64,000 nt of DNA from an uncultured Sphingomonas sp. (GTDB taxonomy: Bacteria; Pseudomonadota; Alphaproteobacteria; Sphingomonadales; Sphingomonadaceae). Position numbers and translations under genes: made by a program. This document shows positions 1 to 9,386 of this stretch, piece after piece; the stretch's first letter is position 1, and each line of letters starts with the position of its first letter. The DNA is taken from positions 43,371 through 107,370 of the forward strand of contig CAJYLV010000055.1 in assembly GCA_913776255.1 (NCBI GenBank), in the 5' to 3' direction. Below the pieces are notes generated by a model. That model did no database searches and had not been told where the DNA came from. It saw nothing but the letters and a program-made list of their open reading frames with translations.

Positions 1-587
1 TGCGACCCGGCCGAGAACAGCACCTCGCGGCGGCGCGCCACCGGCACGTCGGCGAACCAATGCCACGGCGAGACCCCGATCCGCTCTGACACGTCATAGG
101 CGCCGAAAACCGCGCCGCGCCGGTCGGCGCCGACGATCACCAGCGCGCGCGGAACGTTCGGCCACGGGCGCTCGACGACGATCTGGCGGAACGCCTCCCA
201 TTCGCCGCGCAGGTCGGCGGCGGCGATCTTGCCGGCCGCCGCGAGCGCGTCGATCGCCTTGCTCTGCCCCAGCACCCCGACAAGCACGACTGGCCCGCTC
301 GCCCCGTCGATCTCCTGCCGGACCGGCTTCGCGCGCGCCCCCGCGACGCGGGCGAGGTCGCCAGCGAGGCTGGCGGCGACGCGCTGAACGGCGCTGTCGG
401 CCTCGCGGTCGACGATGACGGTGGCGACGCGGCTGCCCTGGATCAGCGGAAAGGCGGTCCGCGGGTCGGGCGTTTCTGCGGCGCGATCCGCCATTGCCGC
501 ATGTGCCGGTATGGCGGCCAGCATCGCGCTGAAGCCAGCCGCGGAAAGCATCGCGCGCCGCGAAACCGCATCGTCAATCGCGCTCAT
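1..587 (-). CDS. Glycosyl hydrolase family 115 (alpha-glucuronidase-like), N-terminal part, truncated by window edge
   Basis: Minus-strand translation from ATG at 587: MSAIDDAVSRRAMLSAAGFSAMLAAIPAHA (Tat-like signal) ... VVVLVGVLGQSKAID...RALVIVGADRRGAVFGAYDVSERIGVSPWHWFADVPV, typical GH115 N-terminal domain. Not in ORF track because it runs off the window. Confidence 0.8.
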   Translation of the reverse strand, partial: MSAIDDAVSRRAMLSAAGFSAMLAAIPAHAAMADRAAETPDPRTAFPLIQGSRVATVIVDREADSAVQRVAASLAGDLARVAGARAKPVRQEIDGASGPVVLVGVLGQSKAIDALAAAGKIAAADLRGEWEAFRQIVVERPWPNVPRALVIVGADRRGAVFGAYDVSERIGVSPWHWFADVPVARRREVLFSAGS

Positions 588-623
588 GATGATGTGTTCC
601 TGATTGTTCGTGCCAACCGTCTT

Positions 624-666
624 CATCATGCGTCGCCCCGGACTTGATCCGGGGCGACGCATGATG
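624..666. repeat. Perfect 19-bp inverted repeat (REP-like/terminator), 5-nt loop
   Basis: catcatgcgtcgccccgga-cttga-tccggggcgacgcatgatg between the GH115 gene and a TonB receptor gene. Confidence 0.85.
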
Positions 667-670
667 GCTA

Positions 671-3600
671 CTAGAACGTGCCGCGCAGACCGATCAGGAA
701 CTGGCGACCGGGCTTGTACTGCGTGAAGGTCGCGTTCTCGAACTGGAAGTACGAGCGCAGCGTGGCGTTGGTGAAGTTGGCGATGTTGAACGTCAGCTGC
801 GGCGCGTTCGGGATGCCGAGCAGCTTGTCGAGATCGAACGACGACGAGAAATCGTAGGTCGTATAGTCCGTCCCGTAGAGCGCCGCGGCGGGGATACCGT
901 TCTGCGCCGCACCGCTGTTCTGCGACCCCTCGCGCGAGGTCGTCGCGACGCGCAGCATGATGCCGTTCTTCTCGTAATAGCCGGTGATGTTGTACGTGAA
1001 CGGCGAGACGCCGAACGCCACCGCCGGGCCGTCGCTGCGCTGGTCGACGATCGTGGCGTTGGCGTTGAAGCCGAAGCCGGTCACGCCGATCATCCGCGTC
1101 AGGAAGTCGAGCGGCTGCACCCACTGGAATTCTAGGCCGTTGATCGTCAGCTTGTTGGGCACGTTGACCTGCGAGGTCACCTGCACCTGCGCCGCGGTCG
1201 GCCCGCCGCGCGAGTTGAGCGCGATCTGCTGGGTCGGGTTCAGCGTGTCATAGGTGATGCCGTACTGCGCCAGGTTCGAGAACGGCACCGTGTTGATCGC
1301 GGTGGTGGTGAACCCCTCGATCGACTTGCGGAACGCGTTGAAGCTGATCACGCCCTCGCGCCCGGTATAATATTCGAAGCCGAGGTCGAGGTTGGTCGAC
1401 AGGTATGGCGCCAGCGCCGGATTGCCGATCGACGCCTGATCCGCCGAGGGCGCGCTGAAGTTGACGCCGGGCAGCTGCGCCGACGGATCGGGGCGCGTCA
1501 TCGTCCGCGACCCCGCGACGCGCACCACCGCGTGTTCGCCGATGTCATAGGCGAAGGTCGCCGCGGGCAGCCACTTCGAATAGACGTTGCGGGTGTCGGC
1601 GATGGTGACGATGTTCGGATAGCGGCTGCCGTCGGGCAGGCTGGCGCCGGTCGAGGTCGTGTTGCGCGGATCCGGGACCGAGACGCGGCCCGAGATCGTC
1701 TGGATCGTGTTGACCCAGCGCACGCCGACGTTGAAGCGCAGCATGTTGTCGCCGACTTCCTGTGCGCCGCTGACGGTCGCGAACAGGCCCTTGTTGACCT
1801 CGCGAATGTACCCGCCGCTCGCGCCGGTCGTCGACGAACCGCTTTCGGCGGCATTGTCGTGGTAGAAGTCGTAATTGGTCGCCGCGGCGAACGCCGGGAA
1901 GTCGACCGTCACGAAACCGGCCGGACCGGGGCGCAGATAGTTGGGCGCGGCGCTGTTCGGGACCAGCGAGCCGCCATAGGTCAGCGGCCCGGTGACGCCG
2001 GCGCTATAGCCGCTGCCGAGCCCGGGATAGGTCGGATAGCCGGCCGGGGCCGCGCCGGGTGCGTTCAGCCCCTCGCACGGCGGCTGGCTGTTCGGCGACG
2101 GCACGAAGGCGCTCGGATTGTTGCCGCAGACCGCGTTCTGCCACTGCTGCGAGGCGTCGAAGCTGCGGATCCGGCGCGACACGTCGTCATAGGAACCGCC
2201 GACCCGCAGGTTGAGCGACTTGTCGCCCCACATCAGGTCGCCACGGAAGCCCTTGTTCTCGTTGACGCGACGCTCGTCGTTCACGCCGACGCGGCTGCCG
2301 GTGTACCAGCCGAAGTTGTTGGGATCGTTGAGGTCGAGCGCGCTGGTGATCGTCGGGATGCCGCCGTCGCTGGAGAAGGTGACCGTGTTGCCGACGCCCA
2401 GCGGCGTGGTCATACCGACGGTCGGGTTTTCGCGGTGGAAGGTCGAGCGCGCGTAATTGCCCTGCAGCGTCAGCTTGAGGCTGTCCGAAATCTCCCACTC
2501 GCCGCCGGGATTGACGCTGACCAGCTTGGTGGTCTCGATATAGGGGCGATACTCATTGAAGAACTGCACGTTGGCGAAGGTGCCGCCGGTGACGGTGCAG
2601 CCCGCGCTGCAATCCGACTTGTCGAAGGTCAGATTGGTCGGGATCGCCGCGCCGTTGCGGACGATCCACGCCATATTCTCGCGGATCAATTCGTTCTTCT
2701 TATAGCCGTACAGGCTGTCGATATAGAAGTGCAGCGTGTCGGTCGGCTGCCATTCCATGCTGACGATCGCGTTGAAGCGGTCGCGCGGGCCACGGATGCT
2801 CGTCGAGCGGCCGAGACGCGGGAGCAGCCCGTTGTCGATCTGCTGAATCGTCGCGCCGGGATTGTTGGCGAGCAGGAACGCGCGGTCGATCGTCGTGCCG
2901 GCGACCAGCCCGGCACCCGCGCCGACCGGCACCGTCGCCGGGATCGTCCAGTTGCCGCCGCCGGTGGTGTTGCAGCCCGAGGCTGCGCCGCACTGCGCGG
3001 CGGTGAGCGCCGGGTTGGTGTAGCCGATCGTCTCAAAGCCGCGCGTGTCGGTGAACAGCCGCTGCGCCGACACACCCGCGAGGATACCGAACGTCTCGCT
3101 GCGCCAGCTGCCGATCAGCGAGCCGCGCGCGCCGATCCGGTCCTCGGGCGACTGTTTCGTGCCCTGGATGTTATAAGCGAGGAACCCGGTCTGGCGATCG
3201 AACGGACGCGCCGAACGCAGGTCGATGTTGCCGGCCGCGCCGCCTTCCAGCAGGTCGGCGGTGTAGCTCTTGTTGACGGTCAGCTTGGTGAACAGGTCGG
3301 TCGGGAAGAAGCTGAGGTCGACCGAGCGGTCGGTGCCCTGCGCATCGGTCGCACCCGACGACGCCACCGCGATCGTCGCGCCGTTCAGCGTGACGTTGGT
3401 GAAGTTCGAGCCGAGCCCGCGGATCGCGACGTTGGTGCCCTCGCCCGTGACGTCGCGGCTGATCGTGATGCCGGGGATGCGGTTGAAGGATTCGGCGATG
3501 TTGGTGTCAGGGAACTTGCCGATGTCCTCGGCGAAGATCGAGTCGGTGAAACCGGTCGAGGCGCGCTTGGCGTCGGTCGACTTGGCGAGCGACGAGCGGT

Positions 3601-3817
3601 AGCCGGTGACGACGATGTCCTCGCCCGGCGTGCCCTGCGTCGCATCGGTCTGCGGCAGCGGCGGCGTGGCGGGGCCGTTGTCCTGACCATCGGCGGGCGC
3701 CTGCGTCGCGGTGGGCGGCACCGCCTGCGCCGAGGCGGCGGACGTGGCCGCGGTCCCTAGAACGGTCGCACTGAGCAGCAGCGCACGAGTGACGCGAGCG
3801 AAGTTACGGCTCTTCAT
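671..3817 (-). CDS. TonB-dependent receptor
   Basis: ORF track 671..3895; likely start ATG 3817 (MKSRNFARVTRALLLSATVLGTAATSAASAQA signal peptide, preceded by gagagga RBS); plug motif EDIVVTGYRSSLAKS..EDIGKFPDTNIAESFNRIPGITISRD; C-terminal barrel ending in F. Confidence 0.93.
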   Translation of the reverse strand: MKSRNFARVTRALLLSATVLGTAATSAASAQAVPPTATQAPADGQDNGPATPPLPQTDATQGTPGEDIVVTGYRSSLAKSTDAKRASTGFTDSIFAEDIGKFPDTNIAESFNRIPGITISRDVTGEGTNVAIRGLGSNFTNVTLNGATIAVASSGATDAQGTDRSVDLSFFPTDLFTKLTVNKSYTADLLEGGAAGNIDLRSARPFDRQTGFLAYNIQGTKQSPEDRIGARGSLIGSWRSETFGILAGVSAQRLFTDTRGFETIGYTNPALTAAQCGAASGCNTTGGGNWTIPATVPVGAGAGLVAGTTIDRAFLLANNPGATIQQIDNGLLPRLGRSTSIRGPRDRFNAIVSMEWQPTDTLHFYIDSLYGYKKNELIRENMAWIVRNGAAIPTNLTFDKSDCSAGCTVTGGTFANVQFFNEYRPYIETTKLVSVNPGGEWEISDSLKLTLQGNYARSTFHRENPTVGMTTPLGVGNTVTFSSDGGIPTITSALDLNDPNNFGWYTGSRVGVNDERRVNENKGFRGDLMWGDKSLNLRVGGSYDDVSRRIRSFDASQQWQNAVCGNNPSAFVPSPNSQPPCEGLNAPGAAPAGYPTYPGLGSGYSAGVTGPLTYGGSLVPNSAAPNYLRPGPAGFVTVDFPAFAAATNYDFYHDNAAESGSSTTGASGGYIREVNKGLFATVSGAQEVGDNMLRFNVGVRWVNTIQTISGRVSVPDPRNTTSTGASLPDGSRYPNIVTIADTRNVYSKWLPAATFAYDIGEHAVVRVAGSRTMTRPDPSAQLPGVNFSAPSADQASIGNPALAPYLSTNLDLGFEYYTGREGVISFNAFRKSIEGFTTTAINTVPFSNLAQYGITYDTLNPTQQIALNSRGGPTAAQVQVTSQVNVPNKLTINGLEFQWVQPLDFLTRMIGVTGFGFNANATIVDQRSDGPAVAFGVSPFTYNITGYYEKNGIMLRVATTSREGSQNSGAAQNGIPAAALYGTDYTTYDFSSSFDLDKLLGIPNAPQLTFNIANFTNATLRSYFQFENATFTQYKPGRQFLIGLRGTF

Positions 3818-3960
3818 TGTTGATTCCTCTCCCTCGGGCACCGCTTCTTCATGGCCGCGCCCATGTCGTACCGACGCCCGTTCCCGGACGTTCAACGGCT
3901 TCCACGACGACCCGCGGATGGCGCTCGCGCCTGCCTGCCAGATCGTTCGACGAACCGAAT

Positions 3961-3972
3961 TGATAGCGCTAC
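3961..3972 (+). promoter_or_regulatory. Candidate LacI-family operator (TGATAGCGCTAC)
   Basis: 12-mer tgatagcgctac about 145 bp upstream of the TonB receptor start at 3817; the same 12-mer (reverse complement) is upstream of the receptor starting at 12311. Confidence 0.45.
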
Positions 3973-4192
3973 CTCGGCTAAGCTGTCTTACCTGTCAAGC
4001 CGCCACGGCCTGACAAATCACTGATCGGCGGCAAGGTGCGTTGAGAAGACGACGCGTTGAGAGCGTGGCGCACATCAACGCGATCAGGCTGGATCGGCAA
4101 CCGGACGGTAGCGCAACCTATCGCCACGCCCACCTCGGCGAGCATCGCTGCCCGGCTCGGAGTCGTTCGGCCAGAAGCCGTGTGGACCGTCG

Positions 4193-5434
4193 CTACGGGT
4201 GCAATGTCTTGAGCGCGATCGTCGCGTCGCCGAGCGCCTGCGGATCGGCCGCGACCCGACCGGTCACCAGCGCGCGGCCCTGCACGAAATCACGCGTCGC
4301 GTTGACGCAATCGAGCGCGATCACCCGGCGGTCCCTGAGGTAGATCACCGAGAAACTGCGCGTCGCGGGGTCGCCGCGCACCACGGCGGCGTCATGACCG
4401 ATCGACAGGCCGACCGTTTGCAGCCGGAGATCGAACTGGTTCGACCAGAACCACGGCACCGCATCGTACCCCGGCGAGTCGATCCCGGCGATCGCCTTGG
4501 CGGCGACGGTCGCCTGATCGTTGGCGTTCTGCACCGACTCGAGCCGGATCGTCGCGCCATCCGCAAAGGCGTTGCGGTGCAGCGCGCAGTCCCCGATCGC
4601 ATAGACATGCGGCAGGCTGGTGCGGCAGTGGGCATCGACCGCGACGCCATTGTCGCCCGCTGCCCCCGCTCGCAGCAGCGGCGCGACCGACGGGACGATC
4701 CCGATGCCGACGATCACCATGTCCGCCGGAACGACCGACCCGTCCGCCAGCCGGACGCCGCACGCCCGGCCGTCGCGCTCCTCGATACAGTCGACCGTCA
4801 CGCCGAGGCGAACGTCGACGCCGTGCGCGCGGTGCTCCGCCTCGTAGAAGCGCGACAGCGACGCGCCAGCGACACGCGCCAGCACCCGATCCTGCGCCTC
4901 GAGCACCGTGACGGCCTGTCCCAGATTGGTCAGCACCGCCGCCGCCTCGAGCCCGATATAGCCGCCACCGATCACCACCACCTGCCGCGTCCCCGGCAGT
5001 TCGGCGATCATCCGGCCGACATCGGCGCGGGTGCGAACGCTGTGCACGCCGCGCAGGTCGTGCCCGGCGCAGCCGAGACGGCGCGCATGGCCGCCCGCCG
5101 CCCAGACGAGATCGCCGTAACCGATCGTCGCGCCGTCTTCGGTCGTGATCGCCCGCGCCACGGGATCGACGGCGACGACGCGCTGGCCGGTGTGCAGCGT
5201 GACGTCCAGTTCGGCCCATTTGGCGACCGGGCGGAGCAGCATCCGCTCGAACGGCTTCTCGCCCGCGAGATAGTCCTTGGACAGGGGCGGACGCTCATAG
5301 GGCGGTTCGGCCTCCTCGCCGACGATCGCGATCGATCCCGCCACCTTTGCCTGGCGCAGCGCGATGGCGGCCTGTGCCCCGGCATGACCGCCACCGACGA
5401 TCACGATATCAAACTGCGCCATCTTCCGGTTCAT
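4193..5434 (-). CDS. NAD(P)/FAD-dependent oxidoreductase (ferredoxin/rubredoxin reductase type)
   Basis: FDIVIVGGGHAGAQAAIALRQ (FAD), PYERPPLSKDYLAGE, VVVIGGGYIGLEAAAVLTNLG (NAD), VYAIGDCALHRN. Confidence 0.9.
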   Translation of the reverse strand: MNRKMAQFDIVIVGGGHAGAQAAIALRQAKVAGSIAIVGEEAEPPYERPPLSKDYLAGEKPFERMLLRPVAKWAELDVTLHTGQRVVAVDPVARAITTEDGATIGYGDLVWAAGGHARRLGCAGHDLRGVHSVRTRADVGRMIAELPGTRQVVVIGGGYIGLEAAAVLTNLGQAVTVLEAQDRVLARVAGASLSRFYEAEHRAHGVDVRLGVTVDCIEERDGRACGVRLADGSVVPADMVIVGIGIVPSVAPLLRAGAAGDNGVAVDAHCRTSLPHVYAIGDCALHRNAFADGATIRLESVQNANDQATVAAKAIAGIDSPGYDAVPWFWSNQFDLRLQTVGLSIGHDAAVVRGDPATRSFSVIYLRDRRVIALDCVNATRDFVQGRALVTGRVAADPQALGDATIALKTLHP

Positions 5435-5544
5435 CCGCCTGTCACGCTCTCCCGATCCGTGTCGGGACTTGAGGCCGCCTTGCCGCATTCAGCCGCTGCG
5501 CGCCACCTCCGGCCCGGCGCGCAGGAAGGACGGCCCGATCCTGG

Positions 5545-6231
5545 TCAGGCCGCGTCCCTGCCGGCGGTCAGCGCATGGACGCGCAGCCGCGGGAAGACCT
5601 CCTCGATCGCCTTCGTGTCGGGCAGCACGTAGACATAGCCGCCCTTCTTCTGGAACAGCGGTCGCAGGTCCGTGGTGTAGAAGGCGTTCGGGACGTTGAT
5701 GCACCCGAAGGTGATGCGATTGTCGTCGGGCTCCGGGGACAGCATCCGCGCGCGGCGCTTCTCGGCGCGGGCGGCGTCGCCGGGGATCGGGTGGATCGCA
5801 ACACTGTTGGTGTAATCGACCCACAATACGCGCTGACGCCCGAAGGCATAGCCGAACTTCGCGAGGAATCGGCCGGCGGGCGTGGTCTTTTCGGCGGGTC
5901 CGATCTCGCCGAGCTTCTTGCTGCCCACCCCCGGCGTGGCGTCGTCGCCCGGCGCGATGCCCAGCAGCACCGGCACGTGCGCCAGCATCTTCCCCTTGGC
6001 GTCGAAGAGGATCAGCGACGCGTCGCGCTTGTCGATGACCGCATAGGGCAGCGCGTGATTGTCCCGCGAGGTCGCGATCCAGTCGGCGACGCGCAGCGCA
6101 TCGGGCGACGGTTGCAGAACCGGCAGCGGCGAAGCGGTCGCCGCGGGGCGGCGCGCCTTGGCCTTGGCGGCTTTCGGGCTTGCGGGCGGGGCGGCGGCGA
6201 TCAGCGCGAGGCCGGTGAGTATCTGTAATAT
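5545..6231 (-). CDS. L,D-transpeptidase (YkuD-family catalytic domain)
   Basis: Start at MILQILTGLALIAAA; HPIPGDAARAEKRRARMLSPEPDDNRITFGCINVPNAFY, YkuD-like active-site region with Cys. Confidence 0.8.
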   Translation of the reverse strand: MLQILTGLALIAAAPPASPKAAKAKARRPAATASPLPVLQPSPDALRVADWIATSRDNHALPYAVIDKRDASLILFDAKGKMLAHVPVLLGIAPGDDATPGVGSKKLGEIGPAEKTTPAGRFLAKFGYAFGRQRVLWVDYTNSVAIHPIPGDAARAEKRRARMLSPEPDDNRITFGCINVPNAFYTTDLRPLFQKKGGYVYVLPDTKAIEEVFPRLRVHALTAGRDAA

Positions 6232-6362
6232 CATTCCAAGTCGCCACAAGCCGGAAGCGGCCGCCCCTTTTGGGACGGCCGCCGGATATTCGTCAACGGC
6301 GACGCGCGTCATCCTGCCCTTCGGCGGGTGGCCGTGCGCGCGTTCTGACCGGATGACGGAAC

Positions 6363-6671
6363 TCAGTGGCGAGGACGCTTGCCGCGCTGCTCCTGCTGCT
6401 GGAGGCGCTGCTCGACGCCGTCGACGCGCCCGTTGAGCTGATCGAGGCGCTGGCCATTCTGCTGGAGCTGCCCCGAGGCGGCCTGCGCCTCGGCGAGCGC
6501 CTGCTTGGCGGTGCCGTCGGTGGCCTGCAACTGCGTCTCCAGCGTGCTGACGCGCGCGCTGACCGGCTCGATCTGCTCACGCACATACTTCTTGGTGGCG
6601 CACCCACCGAGCGTCGGCGCGATCAGCAGCACGGCGATGGCGGGGGAGAGTTTGGCAAAGGAGGTAAGCAT
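6363..6671 (-). CDS. Small coiled-coil lipoprotein
   Basis: MLTSFAKLSPAIAVLLIAPTLGGCATKKYVREQIEPV...: lipobox-like LGGC then heptad-like coiled coil. Confidence 0.7.
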   Translation of the reverse strand: MLTSFAKLSPAIAVLLIAPTLGGCATKKYVREQIEPVSARVSTLETQLQATDGTAKQALAEAQAASGQLQQNGQRLDQLNGRVDGVEQRLQQQEQRGKRPRH

Positions 6672-6876
6672 CACAATCTTCCAAATAATCTCTAGCTCCG
6701 TGAGGGAGCCCGGAACGTAACGATGCAGCAATAGACAAGACGATCAAGCGAGGCTACAGCGCGCCGAGCCGAGGTGTGATCCGTCCGAAGGTTCGTGGTA
6801 AGATACTTCAGTCGCTTGGTCGATCGTCGCGAATACTTGCGCATTAACCATTGCTGAACGCAAATCGGTTTGTTCG

Positions 6877-7467
6877 TTACTTCCGCGAATCGCGACGCGT
6901 GTCGCGCGCGAACGGGTCGAGCGGGATGCGATTGCCGCGATCCCGCGCGACCGGGCCTTTGCTCCCGCTGCGTTGACGATCCACGCAGCGTCGCAATTCG
7001 GCCACCGCGGCACCGCTGCCGTCGAGTTTCAGCTCCTCCACCGGCACGTCGCCACGGCGCACCTTGAGAAAGGTCGAGGCGGCGAAGCTGCGCGGGAAGG
7101 TGGCGCCGAAATCGGTCACGAAGCCCCGCTTGCCGCCGGGTGCGATGCCGATCGCGAGATGGCGCGGGAACGCCGAGTTCGAGAGCTGGAAGTCGAGCCG
7201 CAATTGCTCGCGCGCGCGAACCGACCAGTTGGGATTGAGCAGCGTCAGCCGGTTGCTGCCGTCGATGTCCAGCCCGAACTGGAGTGTCGTTCCGCGTGGG
7301 TCGGCATAGCTGCGGGTGAGGAAGCACCCCTTCTCGTCGCTGCTCACTGCGACGATCCAGGCGCCGACCTCGCGCGTCGCATAATCGGCGGCGTGCGCCG
7401 GCGCACCCGGCGTCGTGGCGGCGAGGACGAGAGCGGAGAGCAAGGAAGCGGGAGTCAGGATGCGCAT
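6877..7467 (-). CDS. Secreted hypothetical protein (signal peptide)
   Basis: MRILTPASLLSALVLAATTPGAPAHA signal; no family recognised with certainty. Confidence 0.65.
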   Translation of the reverse strand: MRILTPASLLSALVLAATTPGAPAHAADYATREVGAWIVAVSSDEKGCFLTRSYADPRGTTLQFGLDIDGSNRLTLLNPNWSVRAREQLRLDFQLSNSAFPRHLAIGIAPGGKRGFVTDFGATFPRSFAASTFLKVRRGDVPVEELKLDGSGAAVAELRRCVDRQRSGSKGPVARDRGNRIPLDPFARDTRRDSRK

Positions 7468-7546
7468 CGCGGTGGTTTAGCGCAAAATGACGCGGAGGTT
7501 AGCGGTCTTTATGGCGTGTCGGGGCGCTGGACGGGGCCGCGTGCGC

Positions 7547-8545
7547 TCAGCCACCGCGCAGCAACCGCATCACCGCGGCGCGCAGCTGCCCTTGCCGGCC
7601 CGACGCCAGGATACCGTGGCGCTCCGGCGGCAGATGCGCCAGCGGATGACCGTCCGGCCGGAAGGCGTAATGATCGAAGAACGCCCGCCACGCGGCGCGC
7701 TCGGCAAGCGGGCGCTCGGCGATCGTCGCGATCGCAAGCATCATCGCCGTATACGGCGAGTCCGGGCCGGCCGCGAACGCATCCCACCAGTAATTGACGA
7801 GGATATTGAGCGGTGAGAGCGCCTCGACCTGATGCCACCACAGCTTGGGCAGATACAGCGCGTCGCCGGCTTCGAGCTCGAAGGTCGTCGCGCGCTCCCG
7901 TGCGGCGGCGAAGCGGGCGAAGCGCGGATCGTCCGGCGGCGCGCCGACTGCCATTGCGACCGGCTGGCCCGCCATCGTGTGATCGATCGGCCCGACATAC
8001 AGATCGCCGATCGCGTCCGGCGGGAAGATCGTGAAGCGTCGCCGCCCCCCGACCACGCACGCCAGATTGTCGAAATTGTCGTGATGGCATGCCACCGTCG
8101 AGCCGTGGCCGATCCACAGCCGCGGCCGGGCGGTGGTCGGGACGAGTGGCATCGTATTCGCCGCCGCGAAGGCCGGAAGGTAGAGGTCGGTCGGAAGCGA
8201 TCCGGCATAAAGCGACGGCCCGTCTTCGCCCTCCGCCGTCGCGACGATCCGCTCCACGATCGCCGCGAACGGCTCCTTGATGCGGCGGAAGTTGAAGTCG
8301 GTCAGGTCCGCCGCATAATAATAGCGTCCCTTGATTGCCCGTTCCCCCACGAACGCCTCGGCGACCCCGCCGGCGTCGAGCCCGTGCAGATAGTCGAGCA
8401 ACGCGTGCGGCGACCGCGCCGCTGCGGCGGTCAGCGGCCACTCCCGGACGAGCCCGCGCAGGATCGCGGGGCGACAGCGTTCGACGACGCGCGCGGCGAA
8501 ATCGCCCGCGTCGCGGATGTCGCCGGGACCGAAGACCTCCAGCAT
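7547..8545 (-). CDS. Cupin-like (JmjC-type, Cupin_8) domain protein
   Basis: HHDNFDNLACVVGGRRRFTIFPPDAIGDLYVGPIDHT...GDALYLPKLWWHQVEALSPLNILVNYWW. Confidence 0.88.
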   Translation of the reverse strand: MLEVFGPGDIRDAGDFAARVVERCRPAILRGLVREWPLTAAAARSPHALLDYLHGLDAGGVAEAFVGERAIKGRYYYAADLTDFNFRRIKEPFAAIVERIVATAEGEDGPSLYAGSLPTDLYLPAFAAANTMPLVPTTARPRLWIGHGSTVACHHDNFDNLACVVGGRRRFTIFPPDAIGDLYVGPIDHTMAGQPVAMAVGAPPDDPRFARFAAARERATTFELEAGDALYLPKLWWHQVEALSPLNILVNYWWDAFAAGPDSPYTAMMLAIATIAERPLAERAAWRAFFDHYAFRPDGHPLAHLPPERHGILASGRQGQLRAAVMRLLRGG

Positions 8546-8556
8546 CGCGATCCGGA

Positions 8557-9282
8557 TCAGGCGCCGGCCAGCCGGTCGTTGCGACGACGCGCGAGCAAGG
8601 CGATCTGATCCAGCGAATTGGTCATCGTATAGGCGAGCCGCAGCGCGCCGCTCCCGTGCAGCGCGGCGACGTCCGCGGCCGCGAGCTGCGCGAGCGTGTC
8701 GCGGCTGATCGTGTAGAGACCGTCCAGCGTGATGGTCCGCCCGTCGTCGAAGGTCAGCGACAGGTCGATCGGCTCGATGAGCGCCAGCCGCAGGAACGTC
8801 TCCACGAACAGCCGCGTCTGCTCGATCCCGGCGTTGATCGCCGACAGCGCACGCTGCACCTGCCGCAGCCGTCCGCCTTCATCGAACAGCGCCGCGCCCT
8901 CGGCGATGGCGAAGCGCGGGTGCGCGCGATCGATCGCGATGTCGTCGCCGGAGATGAAGAAGCCCTCCCGCTCCGCATCGTGTGGCATATAGCCATCGAG
9001 GCGTCCGTCGCCATCGACGAGCAAATTCTCGCCCGGCTCGAACCCGAACAGCGCCGCGATGTAGAATTTGCCGGTCGCCGGATGCTTGGTGAACAGCAAG
9101 GGACAGCGCGCGCCAAGCCGCGCGCATTCGTCGGGCATCACCTGCACGACGTGCCGCCCCGCAACGCTCGCCGGCCGGACGCGCAACGCCGCATGGGTGT
9201 CGGTATCGAGCAATTCCCAGACCGGCGCGCCCGGCGGCGGCGGCGCGCTGACCGCGGGGGCGACCGCGTCCCGTTGCTGCAT
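8557..9282 (-). CDS. SapC family protein
   Basis: MQQRDAVAPAVSAPPPPG...HAALRVRPASVAGRHVVQVMPDECARLGARCPLLFTKHPATGKFYIAALFGFEPGENLLV; adjacent to cupin-like and TonB receptor genes as commonly seen. Confidence 0.85.
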   Translation of the reverse strand: MQQRDAVAPAVSAPPPPGAPVWELLDTDTHAALRVRPASVAGRHVVQVMPDECARLGARCPLLFTKHPATGKFYIAALFGFEPGENLLVDGDGRLDGYMPHDAEREGFFISGDDIAIDRAHPRFAIAEGAALFDEGGRLRQVQRALSAINAGIEQTRLFVETFLRLALIEPIDLSLTFDDGRTITLDGLYTISRDTLAQLAAADVAALHGSGALRLAYTMTNSLDQIALLARRRNDRLAGA

Positions 9283-9386
9283 TCCGATGCCCTCCCCGCC
9301 TGACTGTTCCGCCTCTTACCCGAACCGGTGGCCACGGCGCGAGCCTTATCGACCGTGCCCCGACACGCCGGGGCACGGTCGTCCGG

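Noticed and set aside
1532-3760. 742-aa + ORF antisense to TonB receptor (likewise 10353..12164, 15873..18077, 23008..25524)
   Set aside because: Antisense artefacts of high GC; the opposite strand encodes recognisable proteins.
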